A stretch of DNA of 64,000 nucleotides from Thamnaconus septentrionalis. Taxonomy: Eukaryota; Chordata; Actinopteri; Tetraodontiformes; Monacanthidae. The stretch spans positions 1,928,501-1,992,500 of the forward strand of contig CM020503.1 in assembly GCA_009823395.1 (NCBI GenBank), given 5' to 3'. Shown here piece after piece: positions 11,301 to 23,800 of the stretch. The notes beneath the pieces are model-generated. The model was given only the letters and a program-made list of their open reading frames with translations, was not told the origin of the DNA and searched no databases. A program made the position numbers and the translations under genes. The first letter of the stretch is position 1. Each line of letters starts with the position of its first letter.

Positions 11301-12413
11301 TACAACAGAAGTTATTGGACAGCATGAAAAGGACATTTACAGTGACATGAATCTGGTTATACTATCTTCAGTTGTAACACAACTCGATACATCAAGTTAA
11401 ACAAATAAAGGTTAAATGTTAATAACTGTTCAAGAAGTCACATTCCATCTACTGTCAAAATCAGCACTGGAGCAAGTCCAAGGCACACATGAGGTAAAGA
11501 GCAAGATGTGGAGTGTGTAACAAAACTTCCTGAGTGTAAAACAATGGCAGAGCTGGATGGCGTCTACGTGTTCAGACTGTGGTCTGCGCAGCAAGGAGCA
11601 CCATCTGAAGTGTTGTCAGGGCATTCAAAGGAGGACGGATTGTTTCGCCAATCAAACAAACAGGGAAGACCAGGCAATGCATAGATAAACAATCCTGACT
11701 TGTTACATAAGCCATTATAGTGTAGTCCAAGTCCCAAATCCAAGACAAATTACATTTTAAACGTAAAAATCATCAAAACATTGCATAGAGCTATATGCAC
11801 CAAGGACAATCTTAAAAACATTTTGTAAAAATGGCCCAAAATGTTTAGAATTTCAGCATAACAGGTTGGATTGACATTCACACCCACCAGACTGAAAACT
11901 GCAGCAGCAGAGGCCACCTTCACCAGCTGCACTAAAGCCACTTTTTGCACCTGACACCTCTGAGCTAAATAAGAAAACAATACTTGCTAACCCAGAAAGC
12001 AGTGGCTGTCATCAGAGGACTTTTAGTTTAGTGCCATTAAAAAAACAAACCAAACTCTGTGAAGACCCTGCAATGTATATTTGCAGTCAACATCATCTGT
12101 GTTCAGCTTCTATCCCAGCTGCTGGCATCAGTTATCACAGCTGTCTCTACAATTTGTATTGTCTGTCATCAAATGGCAGAAGTTGGTCTTGCATGCAGAC
12201 AACATCCAGCCTTGCTCTCCATCTACTGAGCCTGTTAACAATTGTATCAGCTAACAACAGCCAGAAATCTTTTCTGTTGAGGCCGAAGTTACATCTGTGA
12301 TCTTCTTTTAGTATACATGAATGCAGGATACGCTCAACTCATTTTTACAACTCAGTGCAATGTACTGCTGTTGGGAGCATGTTCAATATGGATTTTGTTG
12401 AGGGTGCAAATAA
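8364..12413. other. Intergenic, no gene recognised
   Basis: This AT-rich sequence lies between the NLR gene and the convergent 3' end of tmem150a. Open frames are short and show no family features. About 10,100-10,330 is distinctly GC-richer, with CCCGTATTGGCC-type wording that recalls dispersed fish repeats, but I cannot name a family. Confidence 0.5.
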
Positions 12414-12419
12414 TTTATT
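12414..12419 (-). terminator. Candidate poly(A) signal of tmem150a
   Basis: TTTATT on the + strand gives AATAAA on the - strand, about 575 bases downstream of the tmem150a stop. It is one of several possible sites. Confidence 0.3.
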
Positions 12420-12994
12420 AAGTTGTAAATTGGAGTACACTGTATGTCTTTGAGATTGAATGCCTGACAGCCTGCGTTCTATGTGCACGCTCAGGTTAGC
12501 ATCAGCTGACGGCAAATTCAATATGCAATATGCAGTTCAAGAGGAAGCTCGAGGCAACCGTTTCTGGACTTTGAACTGGAGATATACAATTGTTCTAATA
12601 AACATTGGTCCCATTTCGTGAATAGTCAGTGAGGCCCAACAAAAAACATCAAAAGAAGCAACTTCAGGTTAGCATCACTCAGTCCTGATTCAGGATGCGA
12701 ACGTGGTTGTCACTCACAGGTCTAAGTGAACTTCACATCAGAGTAAATCAGAAGGAAAAATCATCAGAATCAAATAGTACATAAAACGGACTATTTCGTA
12801 AGTGATGATTTTACTGTTGTCACTGTGTTTTTTTGTGTTTGTTTTGTTTTTTAACTTGACTTTGGCAAGATGATTTGTTGGCTGGGACATTCTGCTACTT
12901 TTGGTTGATGACCAGCATTAGTGGTGGTGAAGTTTTCATAAAAAAAAACCCTTTTTTTCCATCCCATTTGTCCAGAACTTTCCAACAGTCACCA

Positions 12995-13305
12995 TCATTC
13001 TTTGGTCATCACTGCGTGGAACAGCTTCAGCGCCGCCTGCAGCTTCCAGCCTTTGGCCTCTTCTCCCATGCGCACATTCGATGCCTCCACATCCTGCATC
13101 GACAGCCCTCCTCTGCCTTGTTCTCTGAGGCAGACCTCTGCAGAGCGCCCCCTTCTGGACAAGACGAGCAGGGTATCTCCCGACATGTCCCCGAACTCAA
13201 AGGCGAACGTCCCGTAGAAGAGCATGATGAGTATACAGTAGAGCCACTCGAAGATGGCCGAGGCATGCTGCAGGACGAAGCTCTCCTGGCAGAAGAAGAC
13301 TCCAC
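12995..13305 (-). CDS. tmem150a: tmem150a exon 7 (last TM segments and tail)
   Basis: After the acceptor CCTCCAG the exon reads [20 protein letters not shown], then a membrane segment with [13 protein letters not shown] and a charged cytosolic tail ending in AVMTKE and TGA. Confidence 0.9.
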
Positions 13306-16300
13306 CTGGAGGTCCACAGGTCAAGGATAATAACACAACATTTATCTGATCATCCTCAATTTGATTCTTTTGCCATCTAAAAAATTCATATAATTGAAGT
13401 AGTATATTTCTTATTAAATTAGATGTTTAGGCCTTGAAGTTGGTTAGTTAATTTGGATACTATAGAAGTACATCTAACAGTGTACGTTGGGCTTCTTTAA
13501 AATTTTTACACACTAGACCATTAAATACCTGATGTACTGTTTCCTATGTTTTAATTCTTCCCACCACAGGAATGTTGACCCCCAGGAGCATATTGTAAGC
13601 CTACATCTTCTCCAGCAGGGGGGCGTCTAGCACCACCTACTCTAACAACTACCGTGAACCTCAGCAAGTGCTGTTTGAGGATACTGAGCACGAGGGCGAC
13701 GAGGGCCACCAGGGCCATCCCCACCCGCAGGTGGCCGACGCAGTACTCCTCCTGCGTCTTGGCCAGTCGGTAGGTCAGCGCCGACTGGAGACACACAAAC
13801 AGCATGCTGCATGGAAAAGCCACTCCGGCCCCGATGTAGTGCAGCACTTTGGCAAAATCCACCTTGAAATCAACACACAAACAGAAAATGCATCAGAGAC
13901 CATCAAAGCTCAGGGAAAGTGCAAAGTCTGAGTTATACTGCGCTTGTGATGCTATTGTTTTTGAGAGAGTTACAGAATGTTTGTGTTCCTGATGAACCGT
14001 CACCCAGCACTGCTGATTCAGGAAAGAAAAAACCCTGACACACAAAGACACACTCACAGCAGCAATCTGACCCTGCACAAGATAAACAGAGCGACAACAT
14101 TATCTGAGGAGCAGAATTAACGGAGCGATCTGCGGCAGGAGTAGCTGTTTTCAGAGACAGACGCTGCCATCATCATCTCAAGAGTGTGACACAGTACCTC
14201 GCAGTGTTCAGTGTCACCGATGGAGAAACACGTTTGTGAGAGAGAAAACAAATGGGGGCACTGAAGAAAGCGGAATGATCAAAAGCGTGAATAATGCATG
14301 TTGTCTCCCACATTTCACAGGGACGTGTGAGCCATGGCTTGGCTTATTATTTATCAGAGGAAAATATTCTATGTTTTCATTGAGTTCACAGAAACAATTA
14401 TCAACTGTTATTTATTATTATTGCTGCTATTTGAAGTGGATTCCTCCAAACAAAATGCTGCTGTATTGATATGATGACAGTAAAGGTCTCTCCTCATGCT
14501 ATCCAGTATTAATGGTGTGCAGGATATTGCTTTGTCTCTGGATGTCTATGTGTTGTTTTGGCCCTCAGTAAAGCCTGCAGGCTGCCTGAGGCTGCAGATT
14601 CCAGTAGGAAAATCAGGGAGACTGAGGAAGTAATGAAACACTGAAAGTTATCCTTGAAGGCTCGGCCCCCTAACACTGAGAAAATGGGTTTTGCATGCAA
14701 GCCAAACCACGATTTTGTCCACTTTATTGTTGTGCAAACCCAACTATGCACTCATGGTGAAAAAAAAATTGCAAGTGAATAAAATACGCTTACCCCCAGA
14801 TCTTTATAGAAAAAATCTCCTACTGCACTTCTGGCATTCAAGGGAAGGAAAACAATCTGCACGTGTCACGTGTGTGTGTGCTGACAATTTTCACATTTCA
14901 GAGAAAAGACCCTCCCCTGGGTTAATGCAGGGGCCACACTCCAGTCAAACAGAAGGCCTCTGTCTGTTTTTATCATGAGTCTGGAAGCTGTTAAAAAATA
15001 CATATTTCAAGGAGCTGGTGGTCAGCGAAAAGTTGGAACCAAAGCAGAAACTACAAGTTGAATATATTGAGAAAGAAAAAATGGGATTCCTCCACTTTCA
15101 AATGCAGATGAAGAATGACTGAAGGTTTTTCTTGGAGAGTGTGGTGGTAATACCTGTGAGTCACCTCTCAAACCTAAAAGGAGTTCCACCAGTGGCAAAA
15201 AAAACCCCTGACTGGTCCATTTATACTGTGTTATACATGCAATCACCTTCAAGGATATGTATATTTTTTTATGAAAAGGTTGTCACATTCAGCGTTTTCT
15301 ACAGACTCTTTACCAAATGGATTTTGCAATTCCATTTAATATGCTCAGCATTATATTGTTAAATCTTAAATCTTGGCAATCGATGGGAGAAGCTTTGCTG
15401 AAATCCACCACCAGACTAAACAAAGAGAAAAAAAAACATGATGGATGGACTTGTGTGTGTGGGTGTGTGTGTGCGTGCGTGCCTTCCGTGCATCATTGTC
15501 TATGTTTACTCTGAGGGAAACCCAGGGTGACATTATATAAGAGGTCCCGGGGGGGCGGGGGCAGCAGCCAATCAGTCTGGAGGGAGAGCTGGGCTGGGTG
15601 AGGGGGTCCTGTGGATGAACTGCGCCCTGTGATGTAGTGTGATGGGCCCCCCCCAAACATGAAACCCGAGACTGCGACCTCACACTCTTCACAAACACTG
15701 CTGTGGCCTCTGACTACACACGGACACGTGCGCACGTGTTACCGCTTACGCTTTTCTTTTTTTGTTTTTTTTGTTCGCAAAAAATACAGTATACTGTATA
15801 TACAGTGTGTGTTAGTATTTCATGTTGGAGGAGCAGACAGAGAACAGGAGTTCTTTTGTTTTACCACAGAAAGACACAACTTGTTCAATGGCATAAAGAT
15901 GCTTTGCCCCCAGTCTGCTCCTTGATAATGCTAGTGCTAACTAATGCTATCATGAGGGCTACTAAGGCTGAACTGAGCCCCTGGGACAAACTGAAGCGAG
16001 TTTAAGTTCAAGAAAACTACAAGGTCCCTGAATGATAGGCTGAGAAACATGTAGCAGGCAGTAACACTGTGAAATCTCTCATTGCTTGCAAATACTTAGT
16101 AACGTAAGTTGTACCACATGTTCAAAGTATTTTGTCCAAAACAAAGAGAACCGTCCACATGTCCAGGTGTGTCGCAGCACACGCAACCTCTGTCTCTGTC
16201 CACATGAACAAACACGAGCTGCAGTTCTTCCCCTGCTGTAAATCTGTCAGTTCTTCTTTCAGAATAGAGACAAATCGGCATGAGGGAAGAGAGAAGTGAG

Positions 16301-19300
16301 TGAAGTTCACAGCAGCGTTACGACACGACAGCATGAAGGCCGCAGACAGAACAAACACAACATCAGAGCAGGTTGTTTCGAGGGCGTCTAGACGACTCAG
16401 CTGAGCGTTATTCAACCAGCAGAACCATCACCAACATGTGGACTAATCCCATTCAGTGGCCAATCCAGAACAACTCAGGATTTAGAAGCAGTTTTATCTT
16501 CATAACAATTTAATAAGAAAAAAATGTACAAGGATTCACTGAAACTGAAAGCTGCATAGTTTGAATATCTTGAATATGGATTAGTAAAAACCACAGTGCG
16601 ACATTCACTTTGCTGATGATCTGAACCATTTGCTACCAACAGTGCCACAACACAGCTGTCTCATTAACAGTCTGTTAATGAGACAGGAGCCAGGTAAAGA
16701 ACAAGGTAACTCATAATTTTTGTTTTAGTTGGATAATTATTAGTTACCACTGAATCATCCCAAACCCCAGTAACCAAATGTGTTTAATGGCACTAACAGT
16801 ATCTTATTAACACTTGGCATTGCTACTTTTAGCACCACGTTATAGACCAACACATCGGCAGGACATTACAACACTGAGCACCATGTTGCTTATTCACAAA
16901 CGCCACCGATAGACACATTTCTGCACTTGTGATTCAGCTGATGGTCGACCCGCAAAAATGAGCGTCACCAACTGTGCGGCTGTGATCGGAGAGGCTACCT
17001 GGAAGTTTCCCACCATGATGAGGCCGGCGGCGCAGATCCACGCTGTCAACAGGCCAAAGGTGTTGAGGATGCTGTTCTCATGCTTCTCGATCACATGGGC
17101 GTAGCGCAACAGGCCGACCAGCATCACTGACGGACCATGATGGGACACAAAAGAATGAGAAAAAAAAAAGAAAAATAATTAACCCAACAGACTCACTTAA
17201 AAGACATCACAGCATTCAATGGCAAAGTGGGAGATTCTGCTTGGCATCTGCTTGTTTGTGTCTCAGCAGCAGAGGCAGCAAAGACAACTCCTTTGCTCAA
17301 GTCAAAGAAAGAAAGTACAGGTTCTGAAATGTACTTAAATAAAAAGTCAAAATCATTTTTCATTAATGAAACAATATCAATTTTGCAAAATGAAAAATGT
17401 TCTGACAGAATGATCTGGAGTGAAGTGGCCAGAGGACTTGATCAGCATCTGGATCACTTTTAACACCTTTGCTTCCCTCATTACTATTTTTTTTTCAACT
17501 GCAGCACAACCAAACTGCAGTGATGTCATTATTTGATGTTTACACTTTTAATAACACATAATGATAAGCAACAGGCACGTTTTTACAATGTTAGGAGCAG
17601 AAAGTACAGATATTTGAGCAAAAATGTACAGAGTAAAAGTAAAAGTTGTCAAAAACAAAACAACAAACACGTCAGTAAAGTACAGGTCCCTGAACATCTG
17701 TGTGAGTACAGTAACAAAGCATTTGTGCTTTGTAACTTCCCACCTCTGCTCAGCAGGTTTCTAATCTCTTCAGGTCCACTCGCACCGCACCTCCCAGTTA
17801 AACACAGCGCCGCACAAACATAAACCCTGTATTGTTATGAGAGCACCATTAAATAAAAAAAGGAGTCGCTTTTGATGTCTGAGGAAATTTCCAGCCGTGC
17901 ACGCTGACAGTCGGCCAAACACAGCTGAGGGTCGACCAGAGAAGAGGTGATTCAGGGTCACCCTGCAGGCATGTGGCAGCCATCAGCTAACACTGTTCAC
18001 TGCTGTGTCTGAGACTTTTCAAGTTCAACAAATCTTCCTAGCAGACTATAGCAAGACACAGTCTTTCATGGAATGCATATTTTGCTCAGATATACGGTTG
18101 AAGCAAAGTGGGTAAGCTCGGTTGGAGCAGCTGAGAAGATTATTTTTTTTGAGAGTGCACAGAGCCTGGTGTTGTGTTGAAACAGGGCAGCTATGCGGCT
18201 GAAACAGCGCTGCGTTGAAACTCACCCATGAAGGATCCGGTGCTGCAGATGAGGCTGAAAACACAACTTTCAGGTGGGAGCGTTCCACATTTGCTGCAAA
18301 CAGAGAGGTGGAGGACGGGGGTGGGGGTCACAGGAGGAGGAGGAGTTAGTGCAAGTTCAGTCAAGTCCAAAGCCCACCAGTGACCCCCATTTGGCTTTCC
18401 AGCTGGCCCAGACTTCCTGCTCAGTGTGAAACATTAAATCAGCACTTTATTTTGACAAAAAACAAAACAACAGCATGTCTTACTGGGACACTGTGGATAA
18501 AATGAGACATTTAATTACATCTCCAGAAGCCTTTTACACTTCACATTTCAGTGTTTAGAGTTCACATTTCACCATTGTGTGTGAAAGTGGAGTGGAGACC
18601 TCGAATCAGACGAGTACGGACAAATTCTGCAACAGCTGCAAGAGCCTGACAGTCACATTTGTAACTTTGCAAGACATCTGAATCTCACCAATTACAATTA
18701 TTCATTGTTTCATAGTCAGAATAAGACCAGAGCCAGTCTTTCAATCAGTGCCGTTTCAGGAAAAACAGATGAGGAGAAAAAACAAGAAGCTACAGCAAAC
18801 TTGTAAACAATAACAGTTGCAGCATTAGTGCAGGAATTAGCCAATTTTTTTTTTTTTTTTTTTTTTTAAAAAGGTTAATTTAATTGAAAAGGTGAAACCT
18901 ACAGTTATATTCATTTCATAAAGGTGCAATCAGACACTTATTTATATGTCAGCTGAATTATGTAGATAACTTTAAATAATCCAACTGTTCATAACATTGT
19001 AAACATGTAGATGTCTTGTTTTTCCTTCTTACTCTGTAATTATTTTTTTTATTTCTGGATTTATTTTTAGTTGATACAATTTTCCTTCTCTTTGCACTAC
19101 TTTTGTTGCTGTAATTATACTAATTTCCCCAATGTGGGATTAATGGAGGGGTTCCATTCTAATGTGATCCAGGTGTCTTCACCACCACCTGAATTACTGG
19201 GGGCGACTGTAACTGAGTGCTAGACAACCACTTGCACAAACCATGAAGAATATGGATCTTTGTGACTTTTGACGGCCAAGGACACACTCTAATCATTCAC

Positions 19301-21672
19301 GTGTCCATAATATCAACACTAAAACACATTATTTCATATATTTACAGCCCTGTTATTTATTTTTGTCATTCTTTTGTCCCATTTTCTGTATCTTTATGTA
19401 AGGCACGTCTGGAACTGAAAGAGAGAGAGGTTTGATTCTTATGGAGTCGCACCCAGTGTACTGTGGGAGACTGAGGAGCCAAAAAGCAATTTAAGAAAAA
19501 TTTTAACAACAAGTTACAAGGATAAAAAGCAGGGGGGGAAATGACATTTTGAAAAGCTGATTTGGCAGGAGACATTCCTGCACCAGCCAGCAGGCCAGGA
19601 TGTCTGACCTGATGAGAGGTATGTTGTCCAGCGTGCAGCACAGAACAGGCCCCATCTGCATTGGCAGCTGCACTTCACAGGACGCATTATAAAGCCTGGA
19701 AACATAAACACATGCAGAGAAAATGCTGGCAATCACTTGCACGTTTGAAGAAAGTCAAATGTTTACATCAAGTGGCCTAGATGCCAGGTCACACTCTTTT
19801 ACTCTGTGTCCCGCTCATCATAGCGTGCACACTGAAGTTACACTAGGCAACTGTTCATAACTCTCTCAATGGAATCAAGGTTAGATGCTTCACTGCAGCT
19901 GCTGGTTAATGGAGCTCTGGTGTGGCACCTTATGAAGACCTTCATTAATGTGGAATCATTGGGATATTTGTGAAGAGGGCATTGAAAAGACATTTGAAAG
20001 ACTACAGGTTAGAGTGAATTACGTATTAACAAGGGGAAAAAAGGAAAGAGGGATTTTAGTGATTTTTTGGGAATGGGCACAAGCAAGTCTAATATATTAT
20101 GCATTGGTATTACACACTTCATCAGCTGAAACCTCTGACCAAAAATAAACAGGAAGTGCACAATCTGCATATATAAGCCTCAGACTAAAAGGTACAAGGA
20201 CATACATGTTGTCGGCTTCAAAATCAAATAAATCACAGACCGCACAGTGATTATTACGACAATATGAAGATTTTTTTTTAAGCCACCCACAAACATATAA
20301 ACGACCCCTGCAGCCACCTGGAAAGTTTGAGAGCAGTGCAACAAAAATGGACTTGTTTGTCTCATCAAATGCTGACTAATCATATATTGACACGTAGATT
20401 TTAATCAGTCTCCACATTTGACCTACTAAACGTGCTCAAAACAGGTCAACACTTCTAAAACATTTACGAAACATGAGTAATTAATCCACTAGCCTCTACA
20501 GCGCCACCTACAAATACAAGAACAGCCCATGCTCAGTAGTAACATACTAGTGAAGCGGATGGAACAAACAATCACTTCGTTCTCTCATCAAGGCGTGCGA
20601 GTCATACACTCACACCCCATGCGCACAGTGTAATATTTTCACAATTTACTTTGACAAGGTGAGGTCGCTTTAAAATAGCGAGGTTGCTTTGTTATGGTTT
20701 GCTGTGAACTCTGCCTTGATCGCAATAGGACTCTGTTTCTGGATGATTTGTGAAGATTGGCAACATTTATTTACAATAGCTGTATTTCAATTTGTATTAG
20801 AAATTTCATCCATGTCATATGTCCAGTATGTATGCCATGTTTGACAATAAAGTTGAGTTGAGTTGAATTTTTGTTGTTCTTTCAATATCACTAATAAACA
20901 TTTTAGAACTTGCTGGAACTGCACACTATGACCTTTCAATGCAGCTAAAACAACAAGGTTTCATGTCTGGATTGTTCAACCTCAATCACTTGCAGCTGGT
21001 TATATCCTGACCAGCTGCAAAAGTTCCATCTAATCACTCTCCCAGTTTTATTTAGGGATCCTCCCCTTTACAAACAGTCTGTATTGACTCTAACACGCAT
21101 GGAGATGTGTGATAAATCCAATAGATTTGTGACACATTCCATTAGTAAGTAAGATTACTGACAACACCTTTTGGCCTCTGTGGGCTCCTCTCTCTACTTT
21201 ATCATGCATTAACCTGTCTGAACTAATAACCTACAAACATGTGTAGGTTGTCTCTGTGGAGGCGCTTACACAGGTGCCCTCTGACGCTGACAAAGCCCTG
21301 AAAAGCTCAGTACAGCTGCTGAACTAAATGTTTGTGGTACCAGCTGGGAAGGTGCTTCTCTGTGAGAAGAACTCTGACATGTGTGATAAATCCAACTGCA
21401 GCCCTGGCACACACTCAGGTTCCTCCTCTTTCCATTTGAAACCAATTTGCATTATTTGCTTTTGCTTGTACGGCACTTTGTCGTAAGCCTCCCTCATGAC
21501 TCGTAACATGTTATAAGACATGTTCTTTGACATGTGTTTACATCTACTGTGCGCTGTATGTTCATAATGACGGGTCACGTGACTGCAAGCCTATAGAAAA
21601 TATGGCTAAAAACAACTTTTTTTTATGCCTCGAGGGACAGAAAATACATTTGCATGGAAATCTCGATGGTTT

Positions 21673-21717
<45 letters not shown>

Positions 21718-22967
21718 TGGATGTACCAGTTCTGGACAGGACACACATGCTGATTGTGCAGGGCCATCACGTATCTGCAAAAAACAAAGGAAGAACAATC
21801 ATCACGTCTGAAAATCCGTCAGTTCAACAATATTGACTGAAATAAATAAGGCATCAAATCACTGATTAGGAATTTGATTGGTGTCAGACATCATCTTTTC
21901 TTCAACAACTGTTTCAACTATCATCACCCTATGAGTAGAAATTTCTCTAACTTGGTAATTAACGATTAGCTAGTGGTTTAATGTGGTGTTTGCGTAAATA
22001 ATTGACTGATTCATACTGATCTCGTCACTCTTGAATAAATTAAACGCATTATCTCGGAAGACTTTCTAATTTCAGCAACTATTTAAACTGACAAAATACA
22101 GTATAGTGGACATTCACATTTTTAACCACTGGGACTGTAGTTTTTGCCTTGAAATCAAATGTGTGTGTTATTGAGAGCAGAGTTTTAGCTTTGATATTCA
22201 AGACTAGTGGGTCAATTTCTTTCAAGGATTACATCTGAACTTACTAAGGCTGATTGTAACTATAAATACCAAAGCTTCAGTAAAATACACAACAAACCTC
22301 CAGTGATATAACAACATCCAAATTTAAAATGATTACTTTTTTCATGAAATTTAAATTGTCCTTTGGGCATTTGTGTGGCTTTGAGCTAGGTTGAGTGTGT
22401 GGACTTTAACTTTTTATGCTTCATTAACTTGACTAGGAAGCAAGTCAGGTTTAACTTTTAGCTGTGAACTATTTTAGTGAACATTGTTTATCACCTCATT
22501 TTTTGTGAATGACAAAAAAGGGTGTTTCAGCTCACATGTCAATGTCGCACATTACGACATTCATTTGTGTCGATTTCTCCACAAAGCAAGCTGTTGCCGC
22601 TGCACAAGCAGCTGTTGGCTTGTGGCTGAGCCATGGATGCTCTGAGTGAGGAAAAAAGGGGAAAGCAGACAGCCAGCAGCCTGCACAAGTCCTGGAACTT
22701 CAGGGACACCCCTTCTTTGAGAGTGCTGGTAGAATAAACAACAATTCTCTTCCTCCATGTAAGGAAACTGTTATGCATTGTTCGACTTCTTCCAGCCAGC
22801 TGAGGCTGTAAACGCACGTGTATCGTAACATCACATCAGCCAGCCTAATGTACAGGCGGCTCAGTATGCAAAAAAAAAGTTTCTAAACTCTAAGATACAT
22901 ACACAAGCCATATTCCTGTTATGGTGAAGACAGGCAGGCTGAGTGGGAGGACCATCCACAGGGCCAT
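12995..22967 (-). CDS. tmem150a: TMEM150 family protein, closest to TMEM150A
   Basis: A six-transmembrane protein of the Frag1/DRAM/Sfk1 family. TMEM150A is known as a plasma-membrane regulator of the PI4-kinase III alpha complex (EFR3/TTC7), which makes PI4P. Coding exons on the minus strand are 22967-22903, 21774-21727, 19695-19609, 18293-18226, 17126-16999, 13862-13685 and 13305-12995. All six junction phases agree and give 294 residues; human TMEM150A is about 270. Family marks are the start [20 protein letters not shown], the cysteine loops HVCPVQNW and [10 protein letters not shown], the segments GLIMVGNFQ and [11 protein letters not shown], and the end [23 protein letters not shown] in the first loop could be glycosylated. 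TMEM150B and TMEM150C fit less well, lacking the NW and CCTLD loop features. The C-terminal tail after VRMGEEAK has no motif I recognise. Confidence 0.9.
13685..13862 (-). CDS. tmem150a: tmem150a exon 6
   Basis: It encodes [20 protein letters not shown], a membrane segment, and a second segment ending [10 protein letters not shown]. The donor is A/GTATCC and the phase fits exon 7. This is the most conserved stretch of the family. Confidence 0.92.
15531..15572 (-). promoter_or_regulatory. Promoter-like CCAAT/GC-box/TATA cluster
   Basis: Read on the minus strand, an inverted CCAAT (ATTGG, 15568-15572), a GC box (CCCCGCCCC, near 15553-15562) and TTATATAATG (15531-15540) follow one another at normal core-promoter spacing. 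They lie in tmem150a intron 5, transcribed in the gene's own direction. No first exon could be assigned. Confidence 0.4.
16656..16686. repeat. 31-bp palindrome
   Basis: Two perfect 15-base arms (CTGTCTCATTAACAG and its complement) flank a single T at 16671. It lies in the tmem150a intron, just upstream of exon 6 territory and outside any coding sequence. Confidence 0.95.
16999..17126 (-). CDS. tmem150a: tmem150a exon 5
   Basis: It encodes [20 protein letters not shown] followed by a membrane segment ([16 protein letters not shown]). The acceptor is TCAG and the donor CAG/GTAGCC, phase 0. The LLRY and VGNFQ motifs are family hallmarks. Confidence 0.93.
18226..18293 (-). CDS. tmem150a: tmem150a exon 4
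   Basis: This 68-bp exon reads [20 protein letters not shown] and SFM. It matches the conserved CGxxPPESCxFS loop of the family. The acceptor is TTTGCAG and the donor G/GTGAGT. Confidence 0.92.
19609..19695 (-). CDS. tmem150a: tmem150a exon 3
   Basis: This 87-bp exon reads [20 protein letters not shown], then TLDNIPLI. The acceptor is TTTCCAG and the donor AG/GTCAGA. It contains an N-A-S sequon in the extracellular loop and the CCTLD motif of TMEM150A. Confidence 0.92.
21675..21714 (+). repeat. (TG)n microsatellite in tmem150a intron 2
   Basis: A TG tract of about 40 bases lies 12 bases from the donor end of tmem150a exon 2. It reads CA on the transcript. Confidence 0.95.
21727..21774 (-). 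CDS. tmem150a: tmem150a exon 2
   Basis: This 48-bp exon encodes [16 protein letters not shown] across its junctions, matching the HVCPVENW loop of TMEM150A. The acceptor is TTTTTTGCAG and the donor TG/GTACAT. It was found by phase and motif. Confidence 0.9.
22903..22967 (-). CDS. tmem150a: tmem150a exon 1 (coding part)
   Basis: The first coding exon encodes [20 protein letters not shown] and LV, a first membrane segment, and ends at GT/GTATGT. An acceptor (GTTGTTGCAG) directly upstream, at 22,990 on the minus strand, means that at least one noncoding exon precedes it. Confidence 0.92.
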
Positions 22968-23514
22968 GGCAACCACGTGAAGACCTCCACTGCAACAACA
23001 AAAAAATACAACAACCACACACACAAGCGTGACCCTCAGGATTCTGTTCCATTCCAACCACCTCCAAGGCATTCCTGTCTAGTTTAGTTTAGCAAACAAT
23101 TCAAGTTCTGCTTCTCATCCTAAACCCGATTCCTTGAATTAAGAGGAAAACGCACAGAAAAGGTTTAGAATTCTTTGACGAGACATAAGACAAAATCCTT
23201 TTGTTTAGAATTGTTGTTTAAAAGTTTAAAATCAATGACACAATTCTCAGGCGGATATTTACAGAGTTGAGTCAGCAGTATCCCTGACTTAAATACCATC
23301 ATGAAAGTTATTAGATGTTTATTTTCCATGTATTTATCATAGCAAAAACAAAATCTAGAGGGTTATAGAGAAAGGTATATACATGGTGAGAGATACGGCT
23401 ACTTTAATGCAATCATATATGTTTATTTATTAGTTGTTGTTGTTTGTTTGTTTTTTAATTGCTCTGTCCTCTGAGTTTTCTTCTCTGCCGATCTGATCTG
23501 CGGGCTCTACTTAC

Positions 23515-23800
23515 CTCTTGTGGAAAAAATAATTAAAAAGAAGAAGTAAAAAGTAACTTCAGGTTCGCTCTTCGCCTCAGCCGTTCAAAACACTTGAAGA
23601 AATATTTTCTGGTCTGTCCACAGATTCTCCTTTCATTGTCACCAACGAGAATGAGTCCATACGGGAGAAGTCAACCAGGAGCCCCCGTGTTGGCCATCCC
23701 TCGCGGGTCTGTCTGTGGCTGTTCGCAGCTGAGACTGCAGCTGCAGCCTCGCGCTGGAAACCCCGCCCCCTCCTCATCGTCCCTTACTACAGCACTGGCT
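23515..23800 (-). promoter_or_regulatory. tmem150a: Candidate 5' UTR exon and promoter of tmem150a
   Basis: A strong donor (AG/GTAAGT at 23,514) closes a GC-richer block. The block has a GC-box-like CCCCGCCCCC near 23,761 and lies in the right direction upstream of exon 1. The transcript start is unknown. Confidence 0.45.

Noticed and set aside
20820..20880. GACAATAAAGTTGAGTTGAG as a LINE 3' tail
   Set aside because: Too short and partly a simple GAGTT repeat; nothing LINE-like lies beside it.
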